Source: Chromatiales bacterium (GTDB lineage Bacteria; Pseudomonadota; Gammaproteobacteria; JACCYU01). From it: a DNA stretch of 8,472 nucleotides. Made by a program: the position numbers and the translations under genes. The stretch covers positions 1-8,472 of the forward strand of contig JAPSGG010000041.1 in NCBI GenBank assembly GCA_031177845.1, read 5' to 3'. The notes beneath the pieces are model-generated. The model made no database searches, was not told the DNA's origin, and saw nothing but the letters and a program-made list of their open reading frames with translations. Positions 1 to 6,164 of the stretch are shown in pieces. Numbering within the stretch: the stretch's first letter is position 1; every line of letters starts with the position of its first letter.

Positions 1-51
1 CGCGTCCTGCAACGCCAGTTGAAACTTGCTCGTGAGTTTGTCCATTCGCAT
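1..51 (-). CDS. clpB: ATP-dependent disaggregase ClpB, N-terminal fragment
   Basis: Only the first 17 codons are present; the gene continues beyond the left edge. The reverse-strand translation begins MRMDKLTSKFQLALQDA, which matches the conserved start of ClpB (MR-D-LT-KFQ-AL-DA), the beginning of the Clp N domain. ClpB is a cytoplasmic hexameric AAA+ chaperone that works with DnaK to extract polypeptides from aggregates after heat stress. The start is the ATG at 51-49; a second in-frame ATG at 45-43 is possible. A GAGG Shine-Dalgarno-like motif lies about 9 nt upstream (near 61-64). Position downstream of pgeF and rluD on the same strand matches the E. coli rluD-yfiH-clpB order, which supports the call despite the short fragment. 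A sigma-32-like promoter sits just upstream. Confidence 0.85.
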   Translation of the reverse strand, partial: MRMDKLTSKFQLALQDA

Positions 52-91
52 GGTGGTAAACCTCGGGAATTCTTTATCTATCAGCTAAGGT

Positions 92-115
92 ATGGGTAAT
101 GCCCGCGTATTCAAT
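92..115 (-). promoter_or_regulatory. Putative sigma-32 (heat-shock) promoter of clpB
   Basis: On the reverse strand an ATTGAA element (115-110) is followed after 12 nt by ACCCAT (97-92). The known sigma-32 consensus is CTTGAAA, 11-16 nt, CCCCATNT, so each hexamer differs by one base and the spacing fits. It lies about 40 bp upstream of the clpB start codon, a gene that is normally under RpoH control. This is consensus matching by eye, not a measured promoter. Confidence 0.55.
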
Positions 116-130
116 GTAGTCCACCTGAAA

Positions 131-212
131 AATCTCCCCCAGCCCCTCTTTGCGAAAGAAGGGGGTTTATAGTCCTCCCCCTTTGAATAAAGGGGTAGTT
201 AGAGGAGGATTT
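131..212. repeat. Palindromic repeat cluster, CCCCTTT/AAAGGGG type, left flank of DUF559 copy 1
   Basis: Two adjacent hairpin-forming units are visible. The first pairs CCCCTCTTT (143-151) with AAAGAAGGGG (155-164), nine positions with one mismatch and a 3-nt loop. The second pairs CCCCTTT (178-184) with AAAGGGG (189-195) around a GAAT loop, and is enclosed by TCCTCC (173-178) and GGAGGA (204-209). There is no tRNA, coding sequence or T-tract terminator here. The same motif recurs at 590-702 and 3286-3362. The tail of DUF559 copy 1 (stop at 201-199) runs into this repeat. Confidence 0.75.
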
Positions 213-551
213 CAGAGCGCTCCGCCACGATCAAACGTATCCGCTCAAGAACCGCCTCAAGCTCACGCAATACTTTGAGATTGCTGAACCTGAGGACCTA
301 TCCCCCTGCGCGACCAGATACGCATTCCTCGATCTGTCACTGCGGCATCCGGAATTGCCGTAATGCTGCCTGCCACCGACCTCTATGATCAACCTGGCTG
401 CGGGCGCGTAGAAATCGACGACATGGGAGCCTATCGGCTTCTGCCGATAACAATGGATGCGGCAGAGCTGCTTGCGGCGAATGCGGCTCCACAAGAGAAG
501 CCCAGTGTCTGTCATGTTGCCACGTAGTCTGCGCGCGAATGGCTTGAGCAA
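199..551 (-). pseudogene. DUF559 (Vsr/PDDEXK-like endonuclease domain) protein, frameshifted
   Basis: The reading frame from a TTG at 551-549 gives a recognisable DUF559 protein: RRLRGNMTD near the start, LWSRIRRKQL, YRQKPIGSHVVDFYAP, LIIEV, then QHYG and NAYLVAQG. Family members are about 110-120 aa, small proteins with a fold related to very-short-patch repair endonucleases; their biological role is largely unestablished. After VAQGD the open frame becomes non-homologous and stops at 231. A one-base shift restores VLRFSNLKVLRELEAVLERIRL, continuing to a TAA at 201-199. The simplest explanation is loss of one G from a GGG run near 297-298. The usual EVDG motif reads EVGG, so a conserved acidic residue is also lost. 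An ATG at 576-574 is out of frame with the domain. The copy is very probably non-functional, and it interrupts the pgeF-clpB junction. Confidence 0.85.
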
Positions 552-589
552 TTTTTTACGGGCGCACTTTCTTCATCGAAAAACTCCTC

Positions 590-702
590 AGGCCCTCTTT
601 GGAAAAGGGACTACAAATCCCCCGCGCTAGCGCGCGACCCCTTTTGTGAAAGGGGACTGAATCCTCCTCCCTTTGAAAAAGGCGGAGCTAAAGGGGGATT
701 TT
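590..702. repeat. Palindromic repeat cluster, CCCCTTT/AAAGGGG type, right flank of DUF559 copy 1
   Basis: Several hairpin-capable units lie in series: CCCTCTTTGGAAAAGGG near 593-609, a perfect 12-bp palindrome CGCGCTAGCGCG (623-634), CCCCTTT (638-644) with AAAGGGG (649-655), and a CTCCCTTT...AAAGG unit (near 666-682) ending in GGGGGATTTTAA. The last bases include the TAA stop codon of pgeF (703-701), so the repeat abuts or replaces the original pgeF end. It mirrors the repeat on the other side of the DUF559 pseudogene. The remaining spacer, 552-589, shows nothing else recognisable. Confidence 0.75.
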
Positions 703-1450
703 AAGGCGCCAGCCAGATCAGGCTCGCCATCCGGCCGGTGTGCCTATCGCGTCGATAGGAGAAAAACCGCGCGGGATCGCTGTAGGTGCACAGTACGCCG
801 CCATAGATCTGCGTGATACCCTTAGCCTTCAGTCGCAGACGCGCGAGCAGATAGATGTCGGCCAGCCAGCGGCCGGCGGGCAATGGCTTAAAAGCATTGG
901 CACTTGCCTGATTATGCTCGACGAACGCGGCCCTGACCTCCGCGCCTACCTCGAAAACCTGCGGCCCGATAGCGGGACCGAGCCAGGCTAACAATTGCCG
1001 TCCTGAAACGTTTAGTGTATCGATCGTGGCCTCCAGGACGCCAGCGGCAAGTCCGCGCCAACCGGCGTGAGCGGCAGCCACGCGGCTTCCTTCGCGATCG
1101 CAGAACAGCACAGGCAGGCAATCGGCAGTCAACACCGCGCACACTACGTCCGGTGTAAACGCCACCGAGACGTCCGCCTCGACATCGACTGCGGCGCTTG
1201 CAGCATCGATTGTGCGAGCACCGTGCACTTGCCGCAGCCATGCGGGCTCGCTTGGTAGCGCGAGCCATCGTCTGAGCCGCGCGCGATTCTCGGCGACAGC
1301 TTGCGGATCGTCACCACAGCGGCTGCCCAGATTGAAGCTATCACGCGGCGCACAACTGACGCCGCCCTCGCGGGTAGTCGATATTGCGCGCACGCGGGCA
1401 GGTGCCGGCCAGTCCGGGCGTAACCAAGATGAGGGGATATCGTCTTTCAT
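701..1450 (-). CDS. pgeF: Peptidoglycan editing factor PgeF (YfiH / DUF152 / multicopper-oxidase-like)
   Basis: The protein is 249 aa, the usual length for this family. Family-defining residues are present: QVHG with His76, the ADCLP motif with Cys111, and HAGWRG with His128, equivalent to the His-Cys-His metal-site triad of E. coli YfiH. In E. coli PgeF hydrolyses muropeptide precursors carrying L-Ser instead of L-Ala at position 1, keeping peptidoglycan composition correct; older annotations call the family laccase-like. The start is the ATG at 1450-1448, giving MKDDIPSSW, because it overlaps the rluD stop as ATGA. A longer in-frame extension to 1519 would only read through rluD coding sequence in another frame. 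The 4-bp overlap implies translational coupling with rluD. The stop codon lies at the edge of a palindromic repeat. Confidence 0.93.
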   Translation of the reverse strand: MKDDIPSSWLRPDWPAPARVRAISTTREGGVSCAPRDSFNLGSRCGDDPQAVAENRARLRRWLALPSEPAWLRQVHGARTIDAASAAVDVEADVSVAFTPDVVCAVLTADCLPVLFCDREGSRVAAAHAGWRGLAAGVLEATIDTLNVSGRQLLAWLGPAIGPQVFEVGAEVRAAFVEHNQASANAFKPLPAGRWLADIYLLARLRLKAKGITQIYGGVLCTYSDPARFFSYRRDRHTGRMASLIWLAP

Positions 1451-2403
1451 TCGCGCTGCGCGTCTGCTTCCAGGATATCGATCAGCCGCCCCATGTCGGC
1501 AGGCACAGACGCCTCGCAATGCACCGGCCGCCCATCTTCGGGGTGCGCGAACTCTAGCCGGGCGGCGTGCAAGGCCTGACGCTTAAAGCCTTGCAGCGCC
1601 TCGATCAAAGCCTGAGATGCGCCGGCCGGCAGTTTGGGACGCCCACCATAGACCGAATCGCCAATGACCGGGTGGCGTATGTGCGCCATATGCACGCGGA
1701 CCTGATGGGTGCGGCCGGTCACCAGCTTTACCCGCAATAGGGTATGTGCGCGGAAACGCCGCTCCACGCGGTAATGCGTGCGCGCCGGCTTGCCAGTTTC
1801 GACCACAGCCATGCGCTTGCGATCAACCGGATGCCGGCCGATTTTGGCGTCCACCGTACCGCCGGCGACCAGGCGCCCAGCGACCACAGCCAAGTATTCG
1901 CGCCCTACGGCGCGCGCCTTCAATTGGTCAACCAACCGCTTATGGGCGGTTAGGGTCTTGGCCACGACCATCAGTCCGCTGGTATTCTTGTCTAGGCGAT
2001 GCACGATACCGGCGCGTGGAATGGCTGCAAGTCGAGGTGCGTGGTGCAGCAGGGCGTTGAGCAGTGTGCCCTGCCAGTTGCCGGCGGCCGGGTGTGCCAC
2101 AAGCCCGGGCGGTTTATCGATCACCAGCACATGCTCGTCCTCTAACGCCACGGCGAGTGGGATCGATTGCGGCTCGAAACGCTCCCGCACCTCCAGCTGG
2201 GCGTGAATAATGACTTGCTCGCCGCCTCGTACCGGATCTCGCGCACGCGGCACGCGCCCATCGACGCGCACCTGGCCCTGCTTGATCCACTGCTGCAGCC
2301 GCGCGCGCGAATAGGCCGGGAAGAGCTTGGCCAGTGCCTGGTCGACGCGTTGGCCCGTGTTGTCATCCGGGATAACGCCGGTTAGTCTCAGTTCTTCAGG
2401 CAC
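1447..2403 (-). CDS. rluD: 23S rRNA pseudouridine synthase RluD
   Basis: The 318-aa protein has an N-terminal S4 RNA-binding domain (about residues 17-65, including RVDQALAKLFPAYSRARLQQ) and a C-terminal RluA-type catalytic domain. The catalytic motif HRLDKNTSGL holds the nucleophile Asp138 (Asp139 in E. coli RluD). Other conserved blocks are RFEPQSIPL, INKPPG-like VIDKPPGLVAHP, GRTHQVRVHMAHI and YGGRPKLP. RluD converts U1911, U1915 and U1917 in helix 69 of 23S rRNA to pseudouridine, a modification important for ribosome function; the YGGRP block and S4 domain favour RluD over RluC or RluA. The start is a GTG at 2403-2401, chosen because the encoded MPEELRLTGVIPDD aligns with the family N-terminus; no strong Shine-Dalgarno is evident. 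It is divergent from bamD and cotranscribed with pgeF. Confidence 0.95.
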   Translation of the reverse strand: MPEELRLTGVIPDDNTGQRVDQALAKLFPAYSRARLQQWIKQGQVRVDGRVPRARDPVRGGEQVIIHAQLEVRERFEPQSIPLAVALEDEHVLVIDKPPGLVAHPAAGNWQGTLLNALLHHAPRLAAIPRAGIVHRLDKNTSGLMVVAKTLTAHKRLVDQLKARAVGREYLAVVAGRLVAGGTVDAKIGRHPVDRKRMAVVETGKPARTHYRVERRFRAHTLLRVKLVTGRTHQVRVHMAHIRHPVIGDSVYGGRPKLPAGASQALIEALQGFKRQALHAARLEFAHPEDGRPVHCEASVPADMGRLIDILEADAQRE

Positions 2404-2434
2404 TACCCACCGGCCATAGGGCGAAGTTGTTGGG

Positions 2435-2440
2435 TATAAT
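2435..2440 (+). promoter_or_regulatory. Putative -10 element of the bamD promoter
   Basis: A perfect TATAAT hexamer lies in the 75-bp spacer between divergent rluD and bamD, 38 bp before the bamD ATG, which would leave a leader of about 30 nt. No good -35 hexamer is found at 16-18 bp upstream, so the call rests on the -10 alone. A GATAAT on the opposite strand (2453-2448) could serve rluD, but with weaker support. Confidence 0.45.
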
Positions 2441-2478
2441 CGCCGCCATTATCACGCACCGAGGCATCGCGTTCACGC

Positions 2479-3246
2479 ATGAATCTTCTTCAACGCTCCT
2501 TATTCGCAGGGATGCTTGCGTCGCTGAGCGCCTGCGCCAGTCTGCAGGACGATCCGACGAAAGACTGGCCGGCCGAGAAGCTGTACGAAGAGGCCAGACA
2601 GGCCCTGGATCGCGGCTATTATGAAATGGCCATCGAGCACTACGGAACGCTCGAAGCCCGTTTTCCGTTCGGGCGCTATGCGCAACAGGCGCAAATCGAA
2701 TCTGCCTATGCCTACTACAAATCCAGTCAGCCCGACTCGGCCATTGCCGCCGCCGATCGCTTCATCAAATTGAATCCGCGACATGAGCACGTGGACTATG
2801 CCTACTATCTGAAAGGGTTGGCCAATTTCGAGCGAACCAAGGGATACTTCGACTTCATCATCGCCAGCGATCCATCCGAGAATGATCCGACGCCGCTGCT
2901 GCGCGCGTTCGATGACTTCGGTTACCTGGTCAGGAACTACCCGAACAGTCGTTACGCCGAGGATGCCCGCCAGCGCATGGTCTACCTGCGTAATGAGCTG
3001 GCGGAACACGAGCTGGACGTTGCAGACTACTACTTGCGCCGAGGCGCCTGGGTCGCGGCCGCGAATCGCGCAAGGTATGTGGTGGAACACTACCAGGGTG
3101 CGGAATTGATGCCCAAGGCGCTGAGCACAATGATCTTCACCTACCGCAAGCTGGGCTTAAACGATCTCGCAGATGACGCCACGCGCGTGCTGGAGCTGAA
3201 TTTTCCGGAACATGCGCCGGAGCTGCTCGCCGAGCGTGGTCAGTAG
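2479..3246 (+). CDS. bamD: Outer membrane protein assembly factor BamD (YfiO/ComL lipoprotein)
   Basis: The 255-aa protein begins with a lipoprotein signal peptide: basic MNLLQR, a short hydrophobic core, and a lipobox LSAC with lipidated Cys19. The mature part is a run of TPR-like helical repeats. Blocks shared with E. coli BamD include RFPFGRYAQQAQ (61-72), DRFIKLNP (93-100), LVRNYPNSRYA (150-160) and YYLRRGAWVAAANR (184-197). BamD is the essential lipoprotein of the BAM complex on the periplasmic face of the outer membrane, where it recognises incoming beta-barrel proteins and contacts BamA. The ATG at 2479 is chosen because it opens the signal peptide; a GAGG at 2461-2464 is a rather distant ribosome-binding site. 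Divergence from rluD is the conserved gammaproteobacterial arrangement. The gene is intact and of normal length (E. coli 245 aa). Confidence 0.96.
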   Translation: MNLLQRSLFAGMLASLSACASLQDDPTKDWPAEKLYEEARQALDRGYYEMAIEHYGTLEARFPFGRYAQQAQIESAYAYYKSSQPDSAIAAADRFIKLNPRHEHVDYAYYLKGLANFERTKGYFDFIIASDPSENDPTPLLRAFDDFGYLVRNYPNSRYAEDARQRMVYLRNELAEHELDVADYYLRRGAWVAAANRARYVVEHYQGAELMPKALSTMIFTYRKLGLNDLADDATRVLELNFPEHAPELLAERGQ

Positions 3247-3285
3247 GCGCACTTGAACGCGTAAACGTGTGCGGCGCTGATGCGC

Positions 3286-3362
3286 AAATCCTCCCATGCT
3301 GGGCGATTCCTCCCTTTGTTAAAGGGAGGATTAAGAGGGGATTTCTTGTCAAAGGGGGATTG
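3286..3362. repeat. CCCTTT/AAAGGG palindromic repeat between convergent bamD and sucD
   Basis: A 10-bp perfect stem, TCCTCCCTTT (3308-3317) with AAAGGGAGGA (3321-3330), closes on a 3-nt loop. It is flanked by AATCCTCCC on the left and AGAGGGGATTTC and AAAGGGGGATT on the right, the same motifs that flank DUF559 copy 1. It lies between two converging genes and could act as a bidirectional terminator, but no T-tract follows on either strand, so it is listed as a repeat. The rest of the 139-bp spacer shows nothing else. Confidence 0.7.
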
Positions 3363-3385
3363 AGGGCTCGCAATCGACAGCGGCA

Positions 3386-4261
3386 TCAAGTCGAATCCAG
3401 CAATGCCTTCATCTTCGCGCCCATCTCGGCCGGGGAGCGCACCACGGTCACACTCGCCGCCTCCAAGGCCTCGAACTTCTGCTCGGCAGTTCCCTTGCCG
3501 CCGCTGATGATGGCACCGGCGTGACCCATGCGCTTGCCGGGCGGCGCGGTAACGCCCGCGATATACGCCACGACCGGCTTGCTTACGTGTGCCTTGATGA
3601 ATTGAGCTGCCTGTTCCTCCGCTTGGCCTCCGATCTCGCCAACCATGATGATGCCCTCGGTCTGAGGGTCATGCTCGAACAGCGCCAGACAATCGACAAA
3701 GCTCACACCTTGGATAGGATCACCGCCGATGCCGATGCAGGTGGTCTGGCCCAAGCCGTTCAGGGTGGTCTGGTAAACCGCCTCGTAGGTCAGTGTGCCG
3801 GAGCGAGAGATGATGCCGATCCTACCTGGCTTGTGGATCGCGCCCGGCATGATGCCCAGCTTGCACGCGCCCGGCGTGATGATGCCGGGGCAGTTGGGGC
3901 CGATCAGGTACACGCGACGGTCTGCTAGCGCGGCCTTGACGCGCAGCATGTCCAGTACCGGGATTCCCTCGGTGATGCACACGATCACGCGCAGCCCGGC
4001 ATCGGCGGCTTCAAGAATGGCATCCGCCGCATACGCCGCCGGCACGTAGATCATGGTCGCCTCGGCACCGGTTTCGGCCGCGGCCTCGGCGGCGGTGTCG
4101 AAAACGGGCAGGCCCAGATGCGTTTGCCCGCGCTTGCCGGGCGTCACGCCGCCGACCAGACGGGTGCCGTATTCCAGCGACTGCTGGCTGTGGAACGTGC
4201 CTTGTTTACCGGTAAAGCCCTGGCAGATAGCCTTGGTATCCTTGTCAACGAAAATGCTCAT
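3386..4261 (-). CDS. sucD: Succinyl-CoA synthetase (succinate-CoA ligase, ADP/GDP-forming) subunit alpha
   Basis: At 291 aa it is close to E. coli SucD (289 aa). The CoA-binding Rossmann domain starts [24 protein letters not shown], with GFTGKQGT at 15-22. The ATP-citrate-lyase/succinyl-CoA ligase domain contains [10 protein letters not shown] (121-130), [10 protein letters not shown] (152-161), and the active-site His247 in [10 protein letters not shown], the residue phosphorylated during catalysis (His246 in E. coli). Glu209 in VGEIGG matches the glutamate that supports phosphohistidine. With SucC it converts succinyl-CoA, phosphate and NDP to succinate, CoA and NTP in the TCA cycle. The ATG at 4261-4259 has an AGAAGG ribosome-binding site 4 nt upstream. 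It lies 179 bp downstream of sucC, unusually far for this pair. Confidence 0.96.
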   Translation of the reverse strand: MSIFVDKDTKAICQGFTGKQGTFHSQQSLEYGTRLVGGVTPGKRGQTHLGLPVFDTAAEAAAETGAEATMIYVPAAYAADAILEAADAGLRVIVCITEGIPVLDMLRVKAALADRRVYLIGPNCPGIITPGACKLGIMPGAIHKPGRIGIISRSGTLTYEAVYQTTLNGLGQTTCIGIGGDPIQGVSFVDCLALFEHDPQTEGIIMVGEIGGQAEEQAAQFIKAHVSKPVVAYIAGVTAPPGKRMGHAGAIISGGKGTAEQKFEALEAASVTVVRSPAEMGAKMKALLDST

Positions 4262-4313
4262 CAGCCCTTCTCAATTGACGCGGTTGACAGTGCATAGTCC
4301 AATGTCCGCTGCG

Positions 4314-4377
4314 AAGATTTCTCCCTGTGGTCGACACGGCAATTAGACCTGTCAATTCGAACGCAGTGAGAAATCTT
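4314..4377. repeat. 64-bp imperfect palindrome (MITE/REP-like) between sucC and sucD
   Basis: Two 28-bp arms, 4314-4341 and 4350-4377, are inverted copies with 21 of 28 positions matching and an 8-nt loop. The outer 10 bp are perfect (AAGATTTCTC / GAGAAATCTT), and both arms carry TCGA and end in CA/TG near the loop. The arrangement (AAGATTTCTCCCT..GGTCGA...TGTCA..TCGA.CGCAGTGAGAAATCTT) resembles a dispersed palindromic repeat that I recall from many environmental bacterial genomes; I cannot name a database family. It lies inside the sucCD transcription unit and would fold into a hairpin in the mRNA. A partial, degraded arm-like stretch (AGAATCTCTCTTCGACACAGC, 4391-4411) and a perfect 12-bp palindrome CGAGTGCACTCG (4420-4431) fill the rest of the spacer. 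Confidence 0.75.
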
Positions 4378-4440
4378 ATAGATCAACATTAGAATCTCTC
4401 TTCGACACAGCAGTAGATGCGAGTGCACTCGAGGTGACAG

Positions 4441-5604
4441 CTACGATACCGCGGCCTTGACCGCTTTATCGGCGGCATCCGTGAGGCCATCGGCGGCGAT
4501 GATGTTCAGCCCGCTGCCGGCCAGCAGCTTCCGGCCGCGCTCAACGTTGGTGCCCGCCAGCCGCACGACCACCGGCACTGTCACGTGCACGTCGCGCACT
4601 GCCTCGATAATCCCTTCGGCGATCAAGTCGCAGCGCACGATGCCGCCGAAGATATTGACTAGCACGGCCTTGACGTGTGTATCGGAGAGGATGAGCTTAA
4701 AGGCCCGAGTGACGCGCTCGGCGGTGGCGTTGCCGCCCACATCCAGGAAATTCGCGGGCTGGCCGCCATGCAGCTTGATCAGGTCCATGGTGGCCATTGC
4801 GAGACCTGCGCCATTGACCATGCAACCGATGCTGCCGTCGAGCTTGATGTAATTGAGGTCCAGCTGCTTAGCGCGCGCCTCGCGCTCGTTCTCCTGCGAG
4901 AGATCCCACAGCTCCGCAAGCTCCGGGTGCCGGAACAACGCGTTGTCATCGATGTTGATCTTGGCGTCCAGGGCGAGCAGATCGCCGCGCCTGGTAAGCA
5001 CCAGAGGATTGATCTCCACCAGGCTGGCGTCGTTCCGCATGAATAGCTCATAGAGATTCTCCAGCAGCTTGCCGAACTGCTCCACCTGATCTCGATTCAA
5101 CCCCAAGGCAAAGCCCAGCCGGCGCCCCTGATAGGGCATCAGCCCCGTGGCGGGATGGATGATGGCAGTCAATATTTTCTCTGGCGTCTCCGCGGCGACC
5201 TGCTCGATGTTCATGCCGCCGGCGGCGGATGTCATGACCGTGACCCTCTGGCGCGCGCGATCGACCAACAGACCAAGGTAGTACTCGCGCTCTATTTCGG
5301 TCAGCTCCTCCACCAGTAACGCCCCGACCGGCAACCCCTCGGGGCCGGTCTGAGGCGTGACTAGGCGGCTGCCCAACAGCGCCGAAACCGCGGCACCCAG
5401 TTCGCCGCGGCCATGAACGATCTTGATACCGCCGCCCTTGCCGCGCCCGCCCGCGTGCACCTGTGCCTTCACCACCCAGCCGTCGCCGGACAATAGCGCG
5501 TGTACCTCGCGGAGATCGCCCAACTTGCGCACGACAGTGCCCTGCGGCACTGGGATGCCGTGACTCTTGAATAGTGCCTTAGCTTGGTATTCGTGGAGGT
5601 TCAT
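4441..5604 (-). CDS. sucC: Succinyl-CoA synthetase (succinate-CoA ligase) subunit beta
   Basis: The protein is 387 aa (E. coli SucC 388 aa). The N-terminal ATP-grasp domain starts [13 protein letters not shown] and contains Lys46 in [17 protein letters not shown], the nucleotide-binding loop. Metal ligands Asn199 (EINPL) and Asp213 (ALDAK) sit at the same positions as in E. coli. The C-terminal ligase-CoA domain has NGAGLAM (264-270), DVGGNA (288-293) and the GGIVRCD loop (320-326) that contacts substrate. SucC binds nucleotide and succinate and pairs with SucD. The start is the ATG at 5604-5602, where homology begins and a GGGAGAAGG ribosome-binding site lies 2 nt upstream; the open frame extends to 5703 through repeat DNA and is not likely translated. 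No sucAB genes are adjacent. Its leader is made of palindromic repeat sequence. Confidence 0.96.
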   Translation of the reverse strand: MNLHEYQAKALFKSHGIPVPQGTVVRKLGDLREVHALLSGDGWVVKAQVHAGGRGKGGGIKIVHGRGELGAAVSALLGSRLVTPQTGPEGLPVGALLVEELTEIEREYYLGLLVDRARQRVTVMTSAAGGMNIEQVAAETPEKILTAIIHPATGLMPYQGRRLGFALGLNRDQVEQFGKLLENLYELFMRNDASLVEINPLVLTRRGDLLALDAKINIDDNALFRHPELAELWDLSQENEREARAKQLDLNYIKLDGSIGCMVNGAGLAMATMDLIKLHGGQPANFLDVGGNATAERVTRAFKLILSDTHVKAVLVNIFGGIVRCDLIAEGIIEAVRDVHVTVPVVVRLAGTNVERGRKLLAGSGLNIIAADGLTDAADKAVKAAVS

Positions 5605-5605
5605 G

Positions 5606-5640
5606 GCCTTCTCCCATCCTCTCCCTAGGGAGAGGGAATT
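5606..5640. repeat. CCTCTCCC/GGGAGAGG palindromic repeat in the sucC leader
   Basis: A perfect 18-bp palindrome, CCTCTCCCTAGGGAGAGG (5618-5635), lies 13 bp upstream of the sucC ATG. The adjoining CCTTCTCCC, reversed, supplies the sucC Shine-Dalgarno. The same CTCTCCC/GGGAGAG motif recurs at 5718-5740, 6181-6200 and 6262-6278 around DUF559 copy 2. Positions 5641-5710, between this copy and the next, show no gene or convincing promoter hexamers. Confidence 0.7.
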
Positions 5641-5710
5641 CTTAGAGTAGCCCGGCGTAGCTAGAGCACACTGGTCTTCGTTGGCAGCATCCAAGGTGAC
5701 CACAACTAAC

Positions 5711-5820
5711 TATTCTCTCTCCTCTGTTGACGGGAGAGGGTTAGGGTTAGGGGCCGAAGGCTTGAGGGGCCGCCCTTCTCCCCCAACCCCCGTCCTTCCC
5801 CAAAGGGACGAGGGGGTTTA
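5711..5820. repeat. Repeat cluster left of DUF559 copy 2
   Basis: This stretch contains an inverted pair CTCTCC (5717-5722) and GGGAGAG (5732-5738), a G-rich stretch, and a hairpin pairing AACCCCCGTCC (5785-5795) with GGACGAGGGGGTT (5806-5818) with a 2-nt bulge. The last hairpin lies just past the stop codon of DUF559 copy 2 on its strand and might end its transcript, but no T-tract follows. The motifs differ from those around DUF559 copy 1 in lacking the CTTTG core, except for a weak CCCCAAAGGG at 5798-5807. Confidence 0.6.
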
Positions 5821-5834
5821 TGCAATGAGTTCTA

Positions 5835-6164
5835 CTATTCTTCGCTAAATGCACAATGGATGGCGTCGAGAACGGCCTGTGTGTCCTGCAACAGATCGTG
5901 ATCCCAGCATCTCAATACTCGAAACCCCTTGAATGCCAGAAATCTGCTTCTGGCCTCATCATGCTCGCGCTGCTCGCTGTGCTGCCCTCCATCCAGTTCA
6001 ACTATGAGCTGGCGTTCGATGCAGACAAAGTCTACGACATAGGGTGCGATTACATGCTGACGCCGAAATTTATTTCCACCCATCCCTCAATTTCTGAGGT
6101 GTTGCCAAAGGCGTTGTTCCGCGTCGGTTCGATTTCTGCGCAGCTTTCTCGCTAACTGCTTCAC
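5835..6164 (-). pseudogene. DUF559 (Vsr/PDDEXK-like endonuclease domain) protein with in-frame TGA
   Basis: The open part, from ATG 6083, encodes 82 aa with a good DUF559 core: KFRRQHVIAPYVVDFVCIE, LIVELDGGQH, then the C-terminal block GFRVLRCWDHDLLQDTQAVLDAI, ending FSEE and TAG. The same frame continues upstream into the missing N-terminus: KQLARKLRRNRTDAEQRLWQHLRN, then TGA (6089-6087), then GMGGNKF. The restored gene would start at GTG 6164-6162 and give about 109 aa, normal for the family. The stop is explained by a single CGA (Arg) to TGA change, since Arg is common there. Unlike copy 1 the VDF and ELDGGQH residues are intact. A truncated product from ATG 6083 or stop-codon readthrough cannot be excluded, but loss of the first 27 residues probably inactivates it. 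It lies between CTCTCCC-type palindromes. Confidence 0.85.

Noticed and set aside
131..702. CRISPR-like repeat array
   Set aside because: The repeats are palindromic, variable in length and irregularly spaced, with no uniform spacers and no cas genes.
1451..1519. 23-residue N-terminal extension of pgeF
   Set aside because: It only re-reads the 3' end of rluD in another frame. The ATG at 1450 overlapping the rluD stop is the better start.
4273..4357. Interleaved inverted repeats (AATTGAC/GTCAATT, TTGACAG/CTGTCAA with AAGATTTCTC/GAGAAATCTT) suggesting a pseudoknot riboswitch
   Set aside because: The short 7-bp pairs are within chance expectation, and the main structure is explained by the 64-bp palindrome. 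No ligand-binding core of a known riboswitch was recognised.
5605..5703. 33-residue N-terminal extension of sucC
   Set aside because: Homology to the SucC family begins exactly at [12 protein letters not shown], with a good ribosome-binding site just upstream; the extension is encoded by repeat sequence.
5738..5753. Telomere-like GGGTTAGGGTTAGGGG
   Set aside because: Only two units, inside purine-rich repeat DNA next to a GGGAGAG palindrome. No array and no linear-replicon context; chance is the likeliest explanation.
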